64,000 nucleotides of DNA from an uncultured Bacteroidales bacterium (GTDB lineage: Bacteria > Bacteroidota > Bacteroidia > Bacteroidales > Bacteroidaceae): assembly GCA_902778265.1 (NCBI GenBank), contig CACYXI010000018.1:1-64000 (forward strand), in the 5' to 3' direction. The position numbers were made by a program, and so were the translations under genes. Positions 8,591-16,733 of the stretch are shown in pieces (the stretch's first letter is position 1; each line of letters starts with the position of its first letter). A model generated the notes under the pieces. That model was not told the origin of the DNA. It was given only the letters and a program-made list of their open reading frames with translations, and did not search any database.

Positions 8591-10021
8591 TTACTCCTTA
8601 TCAAGTCTTCCGCGCCACAGGTACTTCCTCGTTTCATGAACAATAATGCCAGAAAGGAAGAGCAATGACAGGAGGTTTGGGATAGCCATAAGGGCATTGA
8701 ATATGTCGGCAAGATCCCAGACGAGGTTAAGGCTTACCACAGCACCGAGATAGACGGTGATGAGGAAGATGATTCGGTAGGTGTTGAGCACATGGCGAAC
8801 GAACTTCGCATTAGCATGACCATTGCCACGCTTTCTACGGGCATGTCTGCGAGCAAATTTATTGGCGAGGTATTCCATAGCCCTCTCTCCGTAATAGCTC
8901 CAACCGAGGATTGTGGAGAAAGCAAAGGTAAGCGAACCAAATGTGAGTAGCGGCTCGCCAATATATGGAATCTTGGAAAATGCCATCTTTGTAAGGACAC
9001 CGCCATTAGAGAGATTGATGTCGGGATAGGCAATGACGGACGAAACAATGACAACACCAGTAAGGGCGCATATCACGACCGTATCCCAGAACGTACCAGA
9101 AGAAGAGACAAGTGCCTGACGCACAGGGTTCTTTGTCTGGGCAGCAGCAGCCACGATAGGCGCAGAGCCAAGTCCTGATTCGTTAGAGAACAGTCCTCGC
9201 GCTATACCATAACGCGCGGTTATCATAATAGAAGAGCCGACAAAGCCACCTCCTGCGGCATCTGGATTGAAAGCAGAGACGACAATGAGCTTCAGGGCAG
9301 GAATGACATACGCGGCATTGATACATAGTATCACCACACAACCTATGACATAGAGAGCTGCCATAAGCGGAACAAGCATCTCACAACACTTGGCTATACT
9401 CTTCACACCACCCATGATAACGGCAGCAACGAGTATGGTGATAATACCGCCAATAACAACAGGTGGCACTCCATAGGTGTCGTAGCTCAAGGTGGATATT
9501 GCATTTGCCTGAACGGTAGAGCCTATACCGAATGTGGCAAGGGCGGTAAAAAAGGCAAAGGCAACGGCGAAGAGCTTCCACATCGTCTTGCGGAAACCCG
9601 TGGCACGCTCTGCCAGTCCACGCTCAAGGGCATACATCGGACCTCCCTGCATCTTACCGTTCTTTGTCTGCACACGATACTTGATGGCAAGCAGTCCCTC
9701 ACCATACTTCGTGGCAATACCAAACACGCCCGTAAGCCAGCACCAAAGCACAGCACCTGGGCCGCCAAGAGCAATAGCCGTACCTACACCCACGATGTTT
9801 CCAGTACCGATAGTAGCGGCAAGAGCGGTGGTGAGAGCTGCAAACTGCGACACGTCACCCGTAGAATCCTTATCACGGCTAACCGACAGTTTTATAGCCT
9901 TAAAAATATGTAGTTGAGGGAATTTAAGTCTTACCGTCAGGAACAGGTGCGTTCCTAACAGCATAATGATCATTGGCCATCCCCAGAGGATGCTGCTGAG
10001 TTGAGAGATTATATCTGACAT
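8591..10021 (-). CDS. Sodium:alanine/glycine symporter, AGCS family
   Basis: This 476-residue polytopic membrane protein belongs to the alanine-or-glycine:cation symporters. Family hallmarks are AALTTALAATIGTGNIVGVGTAIALGGPGAVLW near residues 62-95, GGPMYALE, and FSNESGLGSAPIVAAAAQT around 278-297. It should import alanine, glycine or a related small amino acid with Na+. That fits the Na+ gradient made by the Na+-NQR encoded at the left end of the window. It is the last gene of a minus-strand run after two DUF4230 genes, separated from them by 155 nt with a GC-rich hairpin (10041-10060). Confidence 0.93.
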   Translation of the reverse strand: MSDIISQLSSILWGWPMIIMLLGTHLFLTVRLKFPQLHIFKAIKLSVSRDKDSTGDVSQFAALTTALAATIGTGNIVGVGTAIALGGPGAVLWCWLTGVFGIATKYGEGLLAIKYRVQTKNGKMQGGPMYALERGLAERATGFRKTMWKLFAVAFAFFTALATFGIGSTVQANAISTLSYDTYGVPPVVIGGIITILVAAVIMGGVKSIAKCCEMLVPLMAALYVIGCVVILCINAAYVIPALKLIVVSAFNPDAAGGGFVGSSIMITARYGIARGLFSNESGLGSAPIVAAAAQTKNPVRQALVSSSGTFWDTVVICALTGVVIVSSVIAYPDINLSNGGVLTKMAFSKIPYIGEPLLTFGSLTFAFSTILGWSYYGERAMEYLANKFARRHARRKRGNGHANAKFVRHVLNTYRIIFLITVYLGAVVSLNLVWDLADIFNALMAIPNLLSLLFLSGIIVHETRKYLWRGRLDKE

Positions 10022-10040
10022 AAAAGACCCACCCCCTTAC

Positions 10041-10060
10041 CCCTCCCATAAAGGGAGGGG
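10041..10060. repeat. GC-rich hairpin between DUF4230 gene and AGCS symporter
   Basis: CCCTCCC and GGGAGGG, spaced by ATAAA, form a tight hairpin without a U-run. A similar hairpin occurs just after the TonB receptor (about 16607-16630), and a CCCCC/GGGGG version follows gldN (about 61830-61850). It could slow transcription or stabilise mRNA ends; function unknown. Confidence 0.6.
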
Positions 10061-10176
10061 AGTAGTTACATTTTTCTCGCGGATGGGAAACGAGTATATT
10101 TTATATATCCTATTATCCTAACCCCATGATTGAAAATACTATCAAACATCCTTCCCTTTGGGAAGGCTTGGTTAGG

Positions 10177-10794
10177 CTATTTCACCTTCACCACCTTCGG
10201 CTTCGCAATCGGTGCAAGCATTTTCTGCACTTGCTCACAGGCATTGTCGCGTGCCACCTTCTTATTCTCAGGCGACATACAACGCTTTATCATGCGGTCA
10301 CGAGCACGATCGTACATAGCCTGACGGTCGGCATTGCTCCATTTACCAGACTCAAAGAACGACTTAGTGCGAGCCTCATCAATAAAATTATGGTCGAGAA
10401 GACGGATCTCTGGTATAGTGACAAATACAGTATCGTCCTTCTGGCTTATCCAGTCCTCAGAGCAAGTGGAAAGGTCGATGCCTAAGCGCAGTTTACCATA
10501 ATATATACGCACAAGCTCATCGTCGGAGAAAAAGCCCTTACGCACGGTATCTATGAGTTCCTCATCAGAAACCACCAGAAACTCCCACTGCCCTATCGCC
10601 TTCATGCGGTCAACGATGTTAGGGGTGCAGTCGATCTTCTCATTGGTGACAATGGAGAGGGAGGTGTTCTTCACTCCTTGACAAGTCCATACTACCAAAC
10701 CGACCACTACTGCCAAGACCAAGGTAAACAGCAAAAGATAGACGCGAGTAAGACCGCTATTCAGTCCTCCTAAGAATCGTATTATTCTTTTCAT
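10177..10794 (-). CDS. DUF4230 family membrane-anchored protein (second of a pair)
   Basis: This 205-residue protein has one N-terminal membrane anchor (about residues 17-38) and a domain that resembles DUF4230: the conserved pattern around TVFVTIPEIRLLDHNFIDE, then a C-terminal segment with regularly spaced charged residues. Its start overlaps the end of the neighbouring DUF4230 gene by 38 nt, so the two are co-translated and may form a heteromer in the inner membrane facing the periplasm. The biochemical role of DUF4230 is unknown to me. Confidence 0.75.
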   Translation of the reverse strand: MKRIIRFLGGLNSGLTRVYLLLFTLVLAVVVGLVVWTCQGVKNTSLSIVTNEKIDCTPNIVDRMKAIGQWEFLVVSDEELIDTVRKGFFSDDELVRIYYGKLRLGIDLSTCSEDWISQKDDTVFVTIPEIRLLDHNFIDEARTKSFFESGKWSNADRQAMYDRARDRMIKRCMSPENKKVARDNACEQVQKMLAPIAKPKVVKVK

Positions 10795-11440
10795 CTTTAC
10801 GGAATGTAATGGTTATATCTGAATCCTTGTATCCAAAAGCCTGAACGATAGGCACTAACTGTCGGGCGGCACTCTCACGCGCCATATTCTCTATACCCAG
10901 ACTGCCAAGCGACTGCTCTATCGACTTTCTGCCCTCCAACTCGTATTTCTGCAACTCCTCATCGGTAAAATTGCTGCGTGTCAGGGCAACGAACTGCCTT
11001 ACACCCTCATGGTCGATATGCGTCTCGGTAATCTCAACCTCTGGTTCAGGGAGGAAGATCGTTATCTTGTCGCCCTCACGCACAATGTCATCATCAGTAA
11101 CCTTGCCGAGATCTATGCTCGCCTTGACGGTGGCATAGAGCGGAATAGCAACCTTACGCTTTCCTGCGGGAATATTTATCGACAAATCCTTGCCCATCAG
11201 CTTACCCGAGAGTTTCATCTCATCATCGTGCGTGATGATCTTATGAAGCTTAATCTCCGCCGTACTGAGTCGGGAACAGCGTTGCAGTTGCATAATGAGG
11301 GTAGGACCAGAGACGGAATCCTTCTTTTCCGCCACTTTTTCGGAAGCAGAAGAAGATGCGCATCTGTTCGCCAAAAACGCGGCAAGCAGAAGTGCTAAAA
11401 TTCCCAAAAACAAGTATATTTTCCTTTTTTTATCCATCAT
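10757..11440 (-). CDS. DUF4230 family membrane-anchored protein (first of a pair)
   Basis: The 227-residue protein has an N-terminal hydrophobic segment (about residues 7-25) and the same fold pattern as its downstream neighbour (ITIFLPEPEVEITETHIDHEGVRQF). Both halves of the pair keep the 'two strands then an N- or D-H residue' pattern, suggesting duplication. A TAATTTTG -7 box on the minus strand (11448-11455) lies only about 8 nt before the ATG. If it is used, the mRNA would be nearly leaderless. Divergent from the gene at 11606. Confidence 0.75.
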   Translation of the reverse strand: MMDKKRKIYLFLGILALLLAAFLANRCASSSASEKVAEKKDSVSGPTLIMQLQRCSRLSTAEIKLHKIITHDDEMKLSGKLMGKDLSINIPAGKRKVAIPLYATVKASIDLGKVTDDDIVREGDKITIFLPEPEVEITETHIDHEGVRQFVALTRSNFTDEELQKYELEGRKSIEQSLGSLGIENMARESAARQLVPIVQAFGYKDSDITITFRKDEKNNTILRRTE

Positions 11441-11493
11441 TTGATGGCAAAATTATAAAAAAATCATCAAAAATTAAATTTTTCCCTCTTTTT

Positions 11494-11526
11494 TTTGCGG
11501 TTTTATTAAACTTTTTATTAATTTTG
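11494..11526 (+). promoter_or_regulatory. Promoter of the small secreted DUF4890-like gene
   Basis: TTTG (11494-11497), a 21-nt spacer and TAATTTTG (11519-11526) form a complete Bacteroidetes promoter. It leaves a leader of about 70 nt before the ATG at 11606. Confidence 0.75.
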
Positions 11527-11605
11527 CAGTCGAAAAGATAGACATAGGAATCACTAATGTCATTACAAGAATTAAAATTACGCTTAAAATACTTTTAATT
11601 TTGTT

Positions 11606-12025
11606 ATGAGAAAATTCATTGTATCTATCTTTTTGATAGCTGCTGTAAGCACGGGTGCTTCAGCACAGAACGAGCAAGGTGGCAATCGCCCACCACGTAT
11701 GGACCGCACCGAATGGGCAAAGAGGCGCACAGAGATGATGGTTCAGAAGTATGGCCTCAACGAGGAGCAGGCTAAGGCTCTGCAAGAACTCAATGAGAAG
11801 CAGATGCCACGAGGCAATGGTCAACGCCCACCAAGACCTGACAGTACACAGGCTGAAAGGCCAAAGGGACCAAGAGGTCCTCGTCCGGGCGGTAACTGGC
11901 AGGAGATGCAGAAGGAGTATAACGAACAACTGCAGAAGATCATGACAGCCGACCAATTCAAGGCTTATATGGAGGATATGGAAAAGCGCCGTCAAGAGCG
12001 TGGTAACCGTCCAGGTCGTCCATAA
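11606..12025 (+). CDS. Small secreted Pro/Arg/Gln-rich protein (DUF4890/Spy-like)
   Basis: A 139-residue precursor with a signal peptide (cleavage near ASA/Q, residue 20). The mature part is rich in Pro, Arg, Gly and Gln, with two helical WxxxRxxxMxxKYxLxxxQ-like stretches (TEWAKRRTEMMVQKYGLNEEQ, and a C-terminal counterpart ending YMEDMEKRRQERG). This resembles the Bacteroidetes DUF4890 proteins and, loosely, the periplasmic chaperone Spy/CpxP. The protein is very basic. A periplasmic stress or binding role is inferred only. The gene has its own promoter and a hairpin terminator at 12158. Confidence 0.7.
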   Translation: MRKFIVSIFLIAAVSTGASAQNEQGGNRPPRMDRTEWAKRRTEMMVQKYGLNEEQAKALQELNEKQMPRGNGQRPPRPDSTQAERPKGPRGPRPGGNWQEMQKEYNEQLQKIMTADQFKAYMEDMEKRRQERGNRPGRP

Positions 12026-12157
12026 TGGCAAGTCCTAAAACAAAAAGAATAAACATATAAATCATAGGTTTGAATTTTAGTAATCTTAGTTTTTCGTCAT
12101 CGGTGTGCAACACGTTGCGAAATGAGTTAACACCAACGTACTTCGGTACGTCTAAAT

Positions 12158-12193
12158 AAAAGAGGCAGGTCTGTGAAGATCCGCCTCTTTTTC
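12158..12193 (+). terminator. Rho-independent terminator after the DUF4890-like gene
   Basis: AAAGAGGC and GCCTCTTT frame a stem extended by a partly paired inner section, followed by a run of T. It lies about 130 nt downstream of the stop codon. Confidence 0.75.
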
Positions 12194-12244
12194 TTTTGCA
12201 CTATCCCACCCTCATTACCGAGTTAACGTCAGAGCAAAATAAAT

Positions 12245-12511
12245 CAATATGGTGATAAATTCCCGAAAAAGCATCTTGCAAGTCCAGCAAGGACGGCATA
12301 TCATAGGATAGGGTGCAACCCTATCTATTGATGCATATTGAGAGTCTAAGCCCTGTCAGGGCGACATAATTCCATGATTCTCTGCATGATATGAAATTAT
12401 ATCGCACCTACGGCGCTCTTGGGAATATGGATGTCTATGATACGTGGGTTGCACCCACGCCTATATTATTTCGCCTTTACAAGGCTTTTTCGTGAACTTA
12501 TCACCACATTG
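12245..12511. repeat. Bacteroidales SXXAP-like intergenic repeat with terminal inverted repeats
   Basis: An outer inverted repeat (CAATATGGTGATAA at 12245 with its near complement ending at 12511) encloses GCCCTGTCAGGGCGACATAA, ATATCGCACCTACGGCGCT and GTGGGTTGCACCCACGCC, plus short hairpins. The same internal sequences recur at 36205-36450, and diverged relatives at 24600-24835. Such repeats give spurious small frames with YIAPxAL words. No gene is apparent in 12194-12580. Confidence 0.8.
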
Positions 12512-12580
12512 AAAAAAAATCCCCTGATGCCATTATAACACCAAGGGATTTTCATTTATACTTCCCGAAGGAAGGAGTGA

Positions 12581-13339
12581 TTACATATTCATACCACCAT
12601 CAATCTGGATAACCTGACCGCTTACGTAGCTTGACATGTCAGAAGCAAGGAAGAGACATACGTTAGCGATATCCTCAACCTGACCACCACGACGAAGTGG
12701 AATCTTCTTCATCCAATCCTTACGGATCTCTTCTGGCAACTGAGCTGTCATTGCAGTCTCGATGAAACCAGGTGCAACGGCATTAGCACGAACACCCTTA
12801 GGACCGAGCTCCTGAGCAATAGACTTTGCAAGACCGATCATACCAGCCTTTGAAGCAGAGTAATTACACTGGCCAGCATTACCGTGAACACCAACTACAG
12901 ATGACATGTTGATGATAGAACCACCACGCTGACGGAGCATGATTGGAGCACAAGCGTGAATGAAGTTGAAAGCAGACTTGAGGTTTACGTTGAGAACTGC
13001 ATCCCACTGAGCCTCAGTCATACGGAGCATCAGACCGTCCTTTGTGATACCAGCGTTGTTCACGAGTACGTCGATTGAACCAAAGTCAGCGTGAATCTGC
13101 TTAACAACAGCCTCTGTCTCAGCAAAGTCAGCAGCGTTGCCAGCATATGCACGGCATGTTACACCGAGAGCCTCGATCTCCTGGCGAGTAGCCTCGAGAC
13201 CAGCCTTCATATCATCATTGAGTACGAGATCAGTGAAAGCGATATTAGCACCTTCCTGAGCGAATTTCATGGCAACAGCCTTACCGATGCCACGTGCAGC
13301 ACCTGTTACGAGCGCTGTCTTACCTGTTAATAATCCCAT
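12581..13339 (-). CDS. fabG: 3-oxoacyl-[acyl-carrier-protein] reductase
   Basis: This 252-residue short-chain dehydrogenase has the NADP-binding TGAARGIG (residues 12-19), NNAG (94-97), and the catalytic Ser-Tyr-Lys at Ser146/147, Tyr160 and Lys164 (Y-S-A-S-K). The C-terminus DMSSYVSGQVIQIDGGMNM is typical of FabG, which reduces beta-ketoacyl-ACP in fatty-acid elongation. It is 60 nt downstream of a TetR gene on the same strand, and no separate promoter was seen, so the two are probably cotranscribed. Confidence 0.93.
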   Translation of the reverse strand: MGLLTGKTALVTGAARGIGKAVAMKFAQEGANIAFTDLVLNDDMKAGLEATRQEIEALGVTCRAYAGNAADFAETEAVVKQIHADFGSIDVLVNNAGITKDGLMLRMTEAQWDAVLNVNLKSAFNFIHACAPIMLRQRGGSIINMSSVVGVHGNAGQCNYSASKAGMIGLAKSIAQELGPKGVRANAVAPGFIETAMTAQLPEEIRKDWMKKIPLRRGGQVEDIANVCLFLASDMSSYVSGQVIQIDGGMNM

Positions 13340-13399
13340 TTTTAGTTTTATATATTAGATAAAAAAATTATCAATTTTCAAATATCAATTGCCATCAGG

Positions 13400-13993
13400 C
13401 TAAGTGTTTATTATCTTGCCCAACGCGCCATACACAACTTTCCTTACAACTGGACGAGTAGCATCGTCGGTCAAACCTTGACCAATACGACCGTAGATAT
13501 AAGGCACTTCAAGTCCCTTTACGCAATAGTGTGTGATGTCAGCCACGAGGTTTATATTGTCGATGTCGAACTCACCATACTGCACTCCACTTTGATAAAC
13601 CTTACGGAAAATCGCGATTTCATCGGCATCAAACTTCTTCCTAACCTTCTCCACCATCCATATATTACGAAAGAACTCAGCACGCAGATTCCCATTTCTC
13701 ACCACAGTCTCACGTATCATATTTAGGTGAGTATAGATGAGTTCGATAATCTTATCCTGCGGACGAATCTTCTTCGCAGCCACCTCGTCGAGTTTCTCGG
13801 AAAGACGTTCAAGCTCCGACTCTATCACAGCTGAATAGATATCCTCCTTCTTACTGAAATAGGTATAGAGCGTGCGACGCCCCTTGCCTGACTCGCGAGC
13901 GATGTCATTCATAGTGGTTCCCTCAAGACCGTTCTTGGCAAACAGCCTACGGGCAACATCCACAAAGGTTTGTTCGGTTTTACTTATTGACAT
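13400..13993 (-). CDS. TetR family transcriptional regulator
   Basis: From the ATG at 13993 the protein has 197 residues, with an N-terminal TetR helix-turn-helix (about residues 10-50; FAKNGLEGTTMNDIARESGKGRRTLYTYF) and a longer ligand-binding C-terminal domain. An upstream in-frame ATG would add 35 residues, but a full promoter (TATCTTTG at 14020-14027 on the minus strand with TTTG 20 nt upstream) sits inside that extension, so 13993 is preferred. Cotranscription with fabG suggests it regulates lipid synthesis, or itself, in response to a fatty-acid-like ligand; this is inference from context. Confidence 0.88.
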   Translation of the reverse strand: MSISKTEQTFVDVARRLFAKNGLEGTTMNDIARESGKGRRTLYTYFSKKEDIYSAVIESELERLSEKLDEVAAKKIRPQDKIIELIYTHLNMIRETVVRNGNLRAEFFRNIWMVEKVRKKFDADEIAIFRKVYQSGVQYGEFDIDNINLVADITHYCVKGLEVPYIYGRIGQGLTDDATRPVVRKVVYGALGKIINT

Positions 13994-14019
13994 AAATTGC
14001 ACATTCGGATTTTCATGTG

Positions 14020-14051
14020 CAAAGATAGAAATTTTTCGTGTAAAAACCAAA
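14020..14051 (-). promoter_or_regulatory. Promoter of tetR-fabG
   Basis: On the minus strand, TTTG (14048-14051), exactly 20 nt, then TATCTTTG (14020-14027). It lies 26 nt before the chosen tetR ATG and decides that start. Confidence 0.8.
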
Positions 14052-14119
14052 AATATCACCATTTTTTGGGATAAAAAAGAAGAAAAAGCCCACATCAAAG
14101 TAAAAAAGTAGTGGTTTTT

Positions 14120-14151
14120 CTTGGTAGTTTCAGAAAAAAACAGTACCTTTG
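14120..14151 (+). promoter_or_regulatory. Promoter of the initiator tRNA
   Basis: CTTG (14120-14123; one mismatch from TTTG), 20 nt, then TACCTTTG (14144-14151). It lies 45 nt upstream of the tRNA. Confidence 0.75.
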
Positions 14152-14196
14152 CATCCGCAATTGAGAATTAAACATCAATTGCCGAGATAATAACAT

Positions 14197-14269
14197 CGCG
14201 GAGTGGAGCAGTTGGTAGCTCGCCAGGCTCATAACCTGGAGGTCGTTCGTTCGAGTCGAGCCTCCGCAA
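14197..14269 (+). tRNA. tRNA-fMet (initiator), anticodon CAT
   Basis: Cloverleaf parts: acceptor CGCGGAG paired with CTCCGCA, with an unpaired C1 x A72; D stem GAGC/GCTC; anticodon stem CCAGG/CCTGG around loop CTCATAA; T stem GTTCG/CGAGC with TTCGAGT loop; discriminator A. The C1 x A72 mismatch is the diagnostic feature of bacterial initiator tRNA. The anticodon stem has G-C, G-C and A-T where E. coli has three G-C pairs. CCA is not encoded. It is a single-gene unit with its own promoter and terminator. Confidence 0.96.
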
Positions 14270-14274
14270 CTAAG

Positions 14275-14305
14275 AAACCTCATCCAAATCGGATGAGGTT
14301 TTCTG
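14275..14305 (+). terminator. Terminator of tRNA-fMet
   Basis: AAACCTCATCC and GGATGAGGTTT form a perfect 11-bp stem with a 5-nt loop, followed by a short T-run, 5 nt after the tRNA. Confidence 0.85.
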
Positions 14306-14380
14306 TTATTATCAGTTCTTCCCATCGAAACAATTGAAAAATCCATACAAATGAGGATTTCGTATGTGAAGAAAATGTTG

Positions 14381-14388
14381 TAATTTTG
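14381..14388 (+). promoter_or_regulatory. -7 box upstream of the TonB receptor/hem cluster
   Basis: TAATTTTG, with TTTC near 14358-14361 as a weak -33. It precedes the palindromic repeat and the ATG at 14522, giving a leader of about 130 nt made largely of that repeat. Confidence 0.6.
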
Positions 14389-14398
14389 CAGTCGAAAA

Positions 14399-14516
14399 AT
14401 AAATGAAGAAAATGAACAATGAAAAATTATTAAATACGAGCTACAAATTGTACATTGTAAATGGAAAACTGTACATAAGTTGATTTTTCACTTTTCATTT
14501 TTCATTTAAAACAACG
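14399..14516. repeat. Palindromic word repeat before the TonB receptor gene
   Basis: Left arm words AATGAAGAAAATGAACAATGAAAA; right arm TTTTTCACTTTTCATTTTTCA. They flank a central stretch with ACAAATTGTACATTGT, itself palindromic. The right arm ends about 12 nt before the ATG. It lies downstream of a -7 box, so it would be in the mRNA leader. Confidence 0.8.
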
Positions 14517-14521
14517 AATTT

Positions 14522-16603
14522 ATGACAACACAAAAGACTTTGGCTTTGACAGCCGTTTTTGCGATTTCAGGATTAACAACGACTCATGCCGAGGATTTCG
14601 AGGCGAATGATAGCATCTTCGATAATGTGACGCTGAAGAACGTCTCTATCGTCGGCACGAAGGTAAACAAACACAACCTCACCCCTTCGTCTGTCTCCAC
14701 GGTGGGCAGCTACCAGATTCAGACGAATCAGATAGGCAATATCGAGGATCTTTCCTCTCAGTTGCCTAACATCTTTATACCAGAATATGGTTCACGCCAA
14801 ACCACGCCTATCATCATGCGTGGTATATATTCTAAGGTGAAAGGTACTGCCGTAGGCTACTACGTTGACGGCATGCCACACTTTGAACTTTCAGCCTTCA
14901 ACACCGACATGCTTGACGTAAAAGCTATTGAGGTGTTTCGTGGCCCACAAGGCACGCTATACGGACGCAACACGATTGGTGGTGTAATCAATGTGTATAA
15001 CTACACGCCATTCGACTATCAAGGCACTAAGGTGCGTTTGCGTTACGGCAACTACAACACCGTTAAGGCACAGGCTTCGCACTATGCTTTGCTCAATGAG
15101 CAGTTGGGCCTTAACCTTAGTGGCTACTATGAGCATAGCGATGGCTATTTCAAGAACATCACACTCGGCAAGAAAGCTGACAAACTGAATGCAGGTGGTG
15201 GTAGAGTGGCATTGCACTACAAGCCAACAGAGAAGTGGATGATGCGATTGTCATCAAGTCTGGACTACCTCAACCAAGGTGGATATGCCTATTCGGTGTA
15301 TAAGCCAGAGATTGATTCGCTTGGTGATATAAGCTACAACCGTCCATCTGGCTACAAGCGCCTTATCTCAGGCACGGGCTTTACAGCCAACTATACAAGC
15401 GATAAGTGGAGTTTGAACAGTCAGACCTCGTTTCAGTACATACGCGATGATCAGGAGGTGGATCAGGACTTTACCGCCAAAGACACATACTTCGTTACTA
15501 ACGGCATTCGCCATAACGTGATTAGCGAGGAGGTGACTCTGAAATCAGAGCATGAGAATAAGTTCCAGTGGGTAGTGGGAACATTTCTCTTCAGCCAGTG
15601 GGGTACTCAGAATCAAGGTACCGACTACTTGACTAAGGGATATGAACAGCGTTCGCTCTACGACACATCACTACGTGGTGCTGCACTCTTTGCCCAAGGC
15701 TCTTACAACCTCGTGGGGGGACTTTCTGCAACCATCGGTCTGCGTCTTGACCATGAGTATAACAGTATGGACTATGCACGCACTCAACTTAACCACGAGG
15801 ACAACACAAAGCAGCCAGTGGGCGAGCCATTCGTTGAGTCATTGAAGTTCACAGAACTGATCCCACGCTTCGGACTCCAGTATGCTTTCGGCAATAGGAA
15901 CATGGTGTTCGGAAACATAACTAAGGGATATAAGGGAGGCGGATTCAATGCCACTATTCCTACGGATGAAGACCGCACGTATGATTCAGAGTACAACTGG
16001 AACTACGAGATTGGCACAAAACTGGCAAGCGAAGACGGAAGTTTCTCGGCAGAGGCCACCTTATTTTATATAGACTGGAAGAATCAGCATGTGAATCAGA
16101 CTGTGCCAGGACTTGGTAACGTGGTTAGCAATGCAGGTCATTCTAACAGTAAGGGTGTGGAGCTGTCAATCAACTACCGTCCGACAACCGCCCTCACCAT
16201 TCAGGCGAACTACGGCTATACATACGCTAAGTTCCTTGATTACAAAAAGAGCGAGACGGTGGATTACTCAGGCAATATCGTGCCTATGGTGCCACGCAAC
16301 ACTTTTGCCGTGAATGTGAACTACTGCATTAGAGAGGTTGGTGCACTTGATGCCATCACCATTTCGGCAGGAGTGAACGGCGTAGGCAAGCTCTACTGGA
16401 TTGAGGACAATGCCGTATGTCAGCACATGTACGTATTGCCAAATGCACGTATTGAAATGAAGAAAGGTGTGTTCTGCCTTGCCTTCTGGGGCAAGAACCT
16501 GAGCAACACGAAATATCATAGCTATTACTTTGTGTCATCTGCCAAGTATGCGCAGAAAGGCACGCCAATAACTGTTGGCACCGAACTGACGATTAACTTC
16601 TAA
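14522..16603 (+). CDS. TonB-dependent outer-membrane receptor
   Basis: The 693-residue protein has a signal peptide (ending near THA/E, residue 24), a plug domain (about 55-165, with the PIIMRGI and VEVFRGPQGTLYGRNTIGGVINVY-type motifs) and a 22-strand-type barrel ending in the aromatic terminal strand TVGTELTINF. It lacks the CarboxypepD-like N-terminal extension of SusC proteins, and no SusD partner is adjacent, so it is a small-ligand receptor rather than a glycan importer. It lies directly ahead of hemN, a HemY-type oxidase, an MFS carrier and hemD, so a porphyrin, heme or iron-chelate ligand is the best guess from context. Confidence 0.93.
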   Translation: MTTQKTLALTAVFAISGLTTTHAEDFEANDSIFDNVTLKNVSIVGTKVNKHNLTPSSVSTVGSYQIQTNQIGNIEDLSSQLPNIFIPEYGSRQTTPIIMRGIYSKVKGTAVGYYVDGMPHFELSAFNTDMLDVKAIEVFRGPQGTLYGRNTIGGVINVYNYTPFDYQGTKVRLRYGNYNTVKAQASHYALLNEQLGLNLSGYYEHSDGYFKNITLGKKADKLNAGGGRVALHYKPTEKWMMRLSSSLDYLNQGGYAYSVYKPEIDSLGDISYNRPSGYKRLISGTGFTANYTSDKWSLNSQTSFQYIRDDQEVDQDFTAKDTYFVTNGIRHNVISEEVTLKSEHENKFQWVVGTFLFSQWGTQNQGTDYLTKGYEQRSLYDTSLRGAALFAQGSYNLVGGLSATIGLRLDHEYNSMDYARTQLNHEDNTKQPVGEPFVESLKFTELIPRFGLQYAFGNRNMVFGNITKGYKGGGFNATIPTDEDRTYDSEYNWNYEIGTKLASEDGSFSAEATLFYIDWKNQHVNQTVPGLGNVVSNAGHSNSKGVELSINYRPTTALTIQANYGYTYAKFLDYKKSETVDYSGNIVPMVPRNTFAVNVNYCIREVGALDAITISAGVNGVGKLYWIEDNAVCQHMYVLPNARIEMKKGVFCLAFWGKNLSNTKYHSYYFVSSAKYAQKGTPITVGTELTINF

Positions 16604-16651
16604 CCCCCTTCCCTCCCCCTTCCTGTGGGGAGGGAACAGAGGGCGCGGGAA

Positions 16652-16717
16652 AATGAAAAATGAAGAAATGAAAAATACTAACCAGTATTTTATCATTGTT
16701 CATTTTTTCATTTAAGT
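16652..16717. repeat. Palindromic word repeat between TonB receptor and hemN
   Basis: AAATGAAAAATGAAGAAATGAAAAATAC is answered by GTTCATTTTTTCATTTAA after a short centre with ACTAACCAGTATTTT. It fills most of the gap and ends 17 nt before the hemN ATG. A GC-rich hairpin (about 16607-16630) precedes it. Confidence 0.75.
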
Positions 16718-16733
16718 CTAATTTCTTGACATT

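Noticed and set aside
13994..14098. Longer tetR start adding about 35 residues
   Set aside because: A complete promoter (TTTG, 20 nt, TATCTTTG) lies inside the extension, and the TetR fold starts at MSISKTEQTF.
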